Assembly (NCBI GenBank): GCA_038216655.1
Contig: JBBQPZ010000001.1
Location: forward strand, 1 to 64,000
Direction: 5' to 3'
Source: JAFDWR01 sp038216655
GTDB taxonomy: Bacteria > Armatimonadota > Fimbriimonadia > Fimbriimonadales > Fimbriimonadaceae
DNA length: 64,000 bases
Part shown: positions 60,485-64,000 of the stretch, piece after piece
How positions within the stretch are numbered: the stretch's first letter is position 1
Layout: every line of letters starts with the position of its first letter
The notes under the pieces: model-generated
Told to the model about the DNA's origin: nothing
The model's input: the letters and a program-made list of their open reading frames with translations, nothing else
Databases searched by the model: none
Made by a program: the position numbers and the translations under genes

Positions 60485-61105
60485 TTACTTGCTCTTTCGC
60501 CGACGAATGAGCGCGAGGCAGGCGATCCCAAGCCCGACTAGGGTGGCCGGCTCAGGAACTGATTCTGCGGAAGCAAGGACGTAACCCGTAATGCTGGCCG
60601 ACTGTCCCGGCGTGAGGGCGACGTTGTTCAGGTTGAGAGTGAAGGTGCCAACGGTTGTTTCATTGGCGAACGTATAGGTGTGCGTCGAGTTTGCGCCGAA
60701 GTTGACGTTCACGCCGCCCGCAGCAATGCTTACGACTTGTCCAATCACTACGGCTTGGAAGCTCGTGGCACCTCCGCCCACGATTCCGAGGGGGTCGGTG
60801 ATCGTCAGCAGCAACGTGAAGGTGTTTCCCGCATAAGTGTTGATGGCACCGGTGAGCGTGAACGAACCGAAGTTATCAACGTTCGCGCCGGGGTTGGGGT
60901 TACCTCCGAAGGCGGCAAACCCGCTTGCGGTGCCCTGCGAGAACGTCGATCCGTTGTAGGTCAGCCCCAACAAAGTATTGACGTTGGCCGCACTCTGGGC
61001 GTTAAACCCTCCCGTTGCCGTCCCCGCAATATTGATCTCAACTGCGGATGCGACGGACACCAGAGCCAATGCGGTCAAACTCAAAGCGATAGTTTTCAAA
61101 GACAT
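60485..61105 (-). CDS. PEP-CTERM sorted exported protein
   Basis: A 206-aa protein with an N-terminal signal (MSLKTIALSLTALALVSVAS), a Gly/Asn/Thr-rich middle and a C-terminal sorting tag: VPEPATLVGLGIACLALIRR, followed by a short basic tail. The P-E-P plus helix plus Arg pattern marks proteins processed by an EpsH/XrtA exosortase, usually for biofilm or surface matrix. The exosortase itself is not in this window. The ATG has a GAGGAGA ribosome site. An upstream frame overlaps its start. Confidence 0.95.
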   Translation of the reverse strand: MSLKTIALSLTALALVSVASAVEINIAGTATGGFNAQSAANVNTLLGLTYNGSTFSQGTASGFAAFGGNPNPGANVDNFGSFTLTGAINTYAGNTFTLLLTITDPLGIVGGGATSFQAVVIGQVVSIAAGGVNVNFGANSTHTYTFANETTVGTFTLNLNNVALTPGQSASITGYVLASAESVPEPATLVGLGIACLALIRRRKSK

Positions 61106-61416
61106 AAGACTCTCCTCAAAACAAGAAATGTAGTCTCCCGATGTCGGAGCAATCCGGCACCGGTCGATACAACGGAGTGTCTCTCTTGCGCTGCCTTATC
61201 GCAAGTCGGTTCTTCTTGGTTCGTAAAAGTTTGTCCGTTGATGCATAGACATGCCGAGTCGCCCTGCGCCCTTAGGCGCAAGGTGCTCTGCATGGCGACG
61301 CTTTCGACGATCGGAAGGCCCTTGATGGTGGCGACCGGATGCCACGGGCGACAAAGGGCTATCGCCGCGACCGCCATGCGCCTTCTCGAGGACAGCTCAA
61401 ACACCACCGCCGTCAA
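61096..61416 (-). CDS. Candidate small ORF between the PAAR-like and PEP-CTERM genes
   Basis: A 106-codon frame that starts at a TTG overlapping the stop of the DUF4280 gene (TTGA) and ends within the start of the PEP-CTERM gene. The first 45-50 codons (RRRMAVAAIALCRPWHPVAT, then LPIVESVAMQSTLRLRAQGD) have a strong G/C third-position bias. The later half does not, so this may be a broken gene running into the promoter of the PEP-CTERM gene. I do not recognise a family. Confidence 0.35.
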   Translation of the reverse strand: MTAVVFELSSRRRMAVAAIALCRPWHPVATIKGLPIVESVAMQSTLRLRAQGDSACLCINGQTFTNQEEPTCDKAAQERHSVVSTGAGLLRHRETTFLVLRRVLCL

Positions 61417-61805
61417 TCCATGACGGTTGCCTGACCGGCGTTGGTGATGGTTATCACCCCGCCCCAGGTGCACGTGCAGGTCGAAGGGTTGTTAAGGGCG
61501 GGGGCGGGGCCGATGAGGACGGTCGGGTTGCCGGTCACCCACGGCGAGGTCACAACGGGGATGCAGGGGACCGGCGTGAGGACCCCTTGGGCCGCCGCAG
61601 TAGCCGAAGCGACGGCTGGATTTGACGGGGTTATGCACATGCCAAACGGCATGATGTTCTTCATCGGCACGAAATCCATGATGTTCCCCGCCGGCGCAGC
61701 CCCCGAGAGGCACGCCACGCGCTTTTCCGGCGTGATCATCAGAACGCCTGGAGATGCTCCGAAGGTGCAAGCGGTGGCGGCGAGGTTTACGACTTGGATG
61801 GGCAT
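61413..61805 (-). CDS. DUF4280 PAAR-like protein
   Basis: A 130-aa protein matching the DUF4280 class of PAAR-like spike tips: ACTFGASPGVLMI near residue 10, AGNIMDFVPMKNIMPFGMC near 40, NPAVASATAAAQGVLTPVPC near 62, TVLIGPAPALNNPSTCTCTW near 92 and GVITITNAGQA at the end. Such proteins cap the membrane-piercing spike of contractile injection systems or carry cargo. I use the ATG at 61805 because MPIQVVNLAATACTFG is the usual start; a TTG three codons earlier is possible. No sheath, tube or baseplate genes are visible here. Confidence 0.85.
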   Translation of the reverse strand: MPIQVVNLAATACTFGASPGVLMITPEKRVACLSGAAPAGNIMDFVPMKNIMPFGMCITPSNPAVASATAAAQGVLTPVPCIPVVTSPWVTGNPTVLIGPAPALNNPSTCTCTWGGVITITNAGQATVMD

Positions 61806-62237
61806 GGAGATCAACCTGCGAAGACGGTTACACCTATCTTAGGATGGATTCTGCTCCAAAAGATAGGAAAAGCGCACGGCGAAGATTCCTTGGAGTGCGC
61901 GGACCTGGCCGCGCCTTGACTCGAGCAAGCCGGCGAGGGGAACAGGTTGTCCTCAATGGGTCCGGGAGTAGGTCGCTCGAACTTGCCAGGGATGGTTGAC
62001 ATTTGTGGCTGGGAAGGCTATTCCAGTGATGGGCAAACTTCACATGCACGAGCCTGTTCTTGGTCACGAAGATCGGCGGTCAAAAAGTGAGTTCGTGAGT
62101 TTAGCGGCCCAATTTGGGGTCCGGAAAGAAGCCATCAGGTTCAAATGGTAGTACTATAGCACCCCGCCCGCGGGAATGATCGTGAGTTCGTGAGTTGGTA
62201 GTTTGAGAGGCTCGCTGGTAGGCTTCGCCCGGACGCC
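61806..62237. other. Gap with short direct repeats ahead of the GH78-like gene
   Basis: 432 bases without a credible gene. The 15-base word GTGAGTTCGTGAGTT occurs at 62087 and again at 62182. Several overlapping short frames exist, all with no ribosome site. The right end should hold the promoter of the rhamnosidase-like gene. Confidence 0.5.
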
Positions 62238-64000
62238 ATGCTCTTCTTTCTACCCGCTCTCCTGACCCTGACCGCCCGCCATCATATCCCGGCCCGGTTG
62301 ATCAAAGTTAATCCAATCTGGGTTGAGAAGGGAGTTGCCGACGATGCCGATGCCCACGTTGCCTTGCGCGGCCAGTTCGTAAGCGGGGAAGGCGATTGCA
62401 CGCTCCGCATCACGGGCTACTCCGAGTACCTCGTCTGGCTCGATGGCAAGCTGATCGACAATGGACCGTCTCGCTTCCCGCGGGCGTTCCCCGAATACCA
62501 GACGCTGACCCTGCACGTCGGCTCAGGCCGCCACGTGCTGGCCGTCCACGTCCATAACGAGGGGATTTCGACCTCCACCCTAAGCCAGATTCCGCCTTTC
62601 CTTTGGTGTCGGCTTGAACAGCGAGGGATCGACCTTCCGATCGGCTGGCGCGGCGCACGCATCCCCGGCTACCGGGCAAGGACCAAGCGGATCAGCGGAG
62701 AACTCGGCTGGATCGAGTGGCTCGACACCGCCCAGGTCTGGGCAAACTGGCAGGAGCCCGACTTCGATGACTCCGCCTGGCCTTGGGCGGTCTCGAAGGA
62801 TCCCGGCATCGGCCCGCTCGTCGCGGCCAAGACCAAGCCGGTCCGCCTCAATGTTTTGCCGATCAAGCCGATCGCACAAGGGAAGCTGACCGAGAACTTC
62901 GGCTACGAACAAGACCCCACAACGCGGTTCTTCCTGCGCGACCTCGATCCGCGCGACCTGCCCGCCCAGGGAGTTTGGCGACGTTACGACCTCGGCCGCG
63001 TCCGCCTCGGACGTCCGAAGATCACTTTGGATCTCCTCAAGGGCGCGACCGTCGAGTTTGCGACTTGCGAGCAGCTTCGCCACGGCCGCGTCCACGCCTG
63101 GATCACGCTGTCCAACGGCATGACCTGCAACCTCGACCACTACACGGCGACCGGCGGTCCGCAGGAGTTCATGCCCATGACGCCGAAGGGAGGCCGGTTC
63201 CTGGAGGTGCACATCCTCACCCCCGGAAAAGTCAGCTTCCTGAAGGAGGAGTTCCTTGAGCGAACCTACTACGGCGATCCGGAAGGGAGCTTCGAGTGCG
63301 ACGACGCGCTCCTCAACAAGATTTGGCGCGTCGGCGTGGACACCGTCCGTGCCTGCTCGGAGGACTCGCTCGTCGACTGCCCGAGCCGCGAGCGCGCCGA
63401 GTGGACCGGCGACGTGGCCTCCGTCGCAACCGATATCTGCGGTGTCGCTTGGTCCGACCTTAGCCTGTCAAGAAGAGGGCTGGTTCAGCCGACTCAAGTC
63501 GCCCGAGGCGACGGCCTCGTCGCCGGGGTCGGGCCGGGAAGTGCGGGTTACCTCTCGACCTACGCCGCCCAATGGGCCACCGCGTGCGTCCACTACTGGG
63601 AGATGACCGGCGATAAATCGCTGCTGGAAGAGCTATGGCCCGCCGCCGAGCGGAACATCGCGGCATTCCGGGCAAAGATGACGCCGCAAGGCCTCAGCGA
63701 CGACCTCGGCTGGGCTTTTGTGGACTGGGGCTATGTCCGCAACGAGGGACCGAGCGACATGGCGCTCAACCTGCACTATCTGATGGCGCTACGCTCAATG
63801 GTCCGCTGGCAGCAGGCGGTTGGGCAACCAAGCGCGACCGACTACCAAGCCCTCGCCAACGAAGTTGAGCGAATCGTCCGTGCCTGGCTTAGGGAGAGGC
63901 TGAGCCTTCCAGGAGGCTGGAAGAACGTCGGGTTCCACCACGCTGCGCTCGCTCTCCTGACCGGGCTCGTCGACAAGGCGGAAGAGCGCAATTGCATCCA
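62238..64000 (+). CDS. GH78-like alpha-L-rhamnosidase, 3' end outside the window
   Basis: An open frame from the ATG at 62238 (MLFFLPALLTLTARHHIPAR) to the window edge, 587 codons without a stop. The N-terminal half has carbohydrate-binding beta modules. The catalytic (alpha/alpha)6 barrel begins near residue 350 with SFECDDALLNKIWRVGVDTV and SLVDCPSRERAEWTGDVASV, the diagnostic D-C-P-x-R-E/D-R region of family 78 with the general acid. The enzyme removes terminal L-rhamnose from glycans. The first 14 residues are hydrophobic, so export is plausible. Confidence 0.85.
   Translation, partial: MLFFLPALLTLTARHHIPARLIKVNPIWVEKGVADDADAHVALRGQFVSGEGDCTLRITGYSEYLVWLDGKLIDNGPSRFPRAFPEYQTLTLHVGSGRHVLAVHVHNEGISTSTLSQIPPFLWCRLEQRGIDLPIGWRGARIPGYRARTKRISGELGWIEWLDTAQVWANWQEPDFDDSAWPWAVSKDPGIGPLVAAKTKPVRLNVLPIKPIAQGKLTENFGYEQDPTTRFFLRDLDPRDLPAQGVWRRYDLGRVRLGRPKITLDLLKGATVEFATCEQLRHGRVHAWITLSNGMTCNLDHYTATGGPQEFMPMTPKGGRFLEVHILTPGKVSFLKEEFLERTYYGDPEGSFECDDALLNKIWRVGVDTVRACSEDSLVDCPSRERAEWTGDVASVATDICGVAWSDLSLSRRGLVQPTQVARGDGLVAGVGPGSAGYLSTYAAQWATACVHYWEMTGDKSLLEELWPAAERNIAAFRAKMTPQGLSDDLGWAFVDWGYVRNEGPSDMALNLHYLMALRSMVRWQQAVGQPSATDYQALANEVERIVRAWLRERLSLPGGWKNVGFHHAALALLTGLVDKAEERNCI

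Overview
This looks like a chromosomal window from a GC-rich (about 60%), diderm, free-living bacterium. The mix of traits fits Armatimonadota, probably near Fimbriimonas. There is an LPS Kdo-transferase-like gene, a type IV pilus/type II secretion ATPase, a prepilin-like protein with the C-terminal H-x-DG motif, a PEP-CTERM protein, DUF4350/DUF4129 genes, a GH78-like rhamnosidase and many secreted proteins of unknown function. The phylum is my inference from gene content; no rRNA is present to test it.

Layout. 0-5 kb: edge of an IS3-type transposase, an unusual secreted protein, an HDOD signalling protein and a PilB/GspE ATPase. 5-12 kb: an AmpG-like MFS carrier with a FlgG-like loop, a deacetylase-fold protein, pgk, metY, rsmG. 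11-20 kb (minus strand): TPR protein, leuS, then a six-gene cluster (754-aa secreted protein, lipoprotein, upp, DUF5658-like, two Pro/Gln-rich membrane proteins). 20-30 kb: RluA-type pseudouridine synthase, dienelactone hydrolase, msrB, fluoride channel/GNAT/PQQ-propeller cluster, a prepilin-like protein, and an operon ilvE - McsA-like zinc protein - DUF4397 lipoprotein - pyrE, then a VanW protein. 30-37 kb: a five-gene minus-strand membrane cluster (DUF4129, DUF4350). 37-48 kb: BMP lipoprotein, FmdB, TerC, two Gfo/Idh/MocA oxidoreductases, a TetR/HlyD pair sharing an operator, an LCP protein. 48-58 kb: glnA, a possible attenuator leader before a TMEM14-like gene, YgfZ, DUF2993-like and GT2, then KdtA - RidA - quinate-dehydrogenase-like - acyl-ACP-reductase-like, and hppD. 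58-64 kb: transglutaminase-like protein, tRNA-Thr(CGT), PEP-CTERM protein, a PAAR-like (DUF4280) tip protein and a truncated GH78-like gene.

The most unusual feature is the density of palindromic and tandem-heptamer repeats. A 158-bp double-hairpin element occurs three times, plus one half copy, and all four lie between convergent genes. Two other palindromic elements sit in frame inside the editing domain of leuS, and a 129-bp palindrome lies just ahead of its start. Other points of interest are the FlgG-like domain inside an MFS transporter, two identically spaced operators (TGACT-N13-AGTCA) for a TetR regulator, and a leader with mutually exclusive terminator and antiterminator pairings at about 49.93-50.07 kb.
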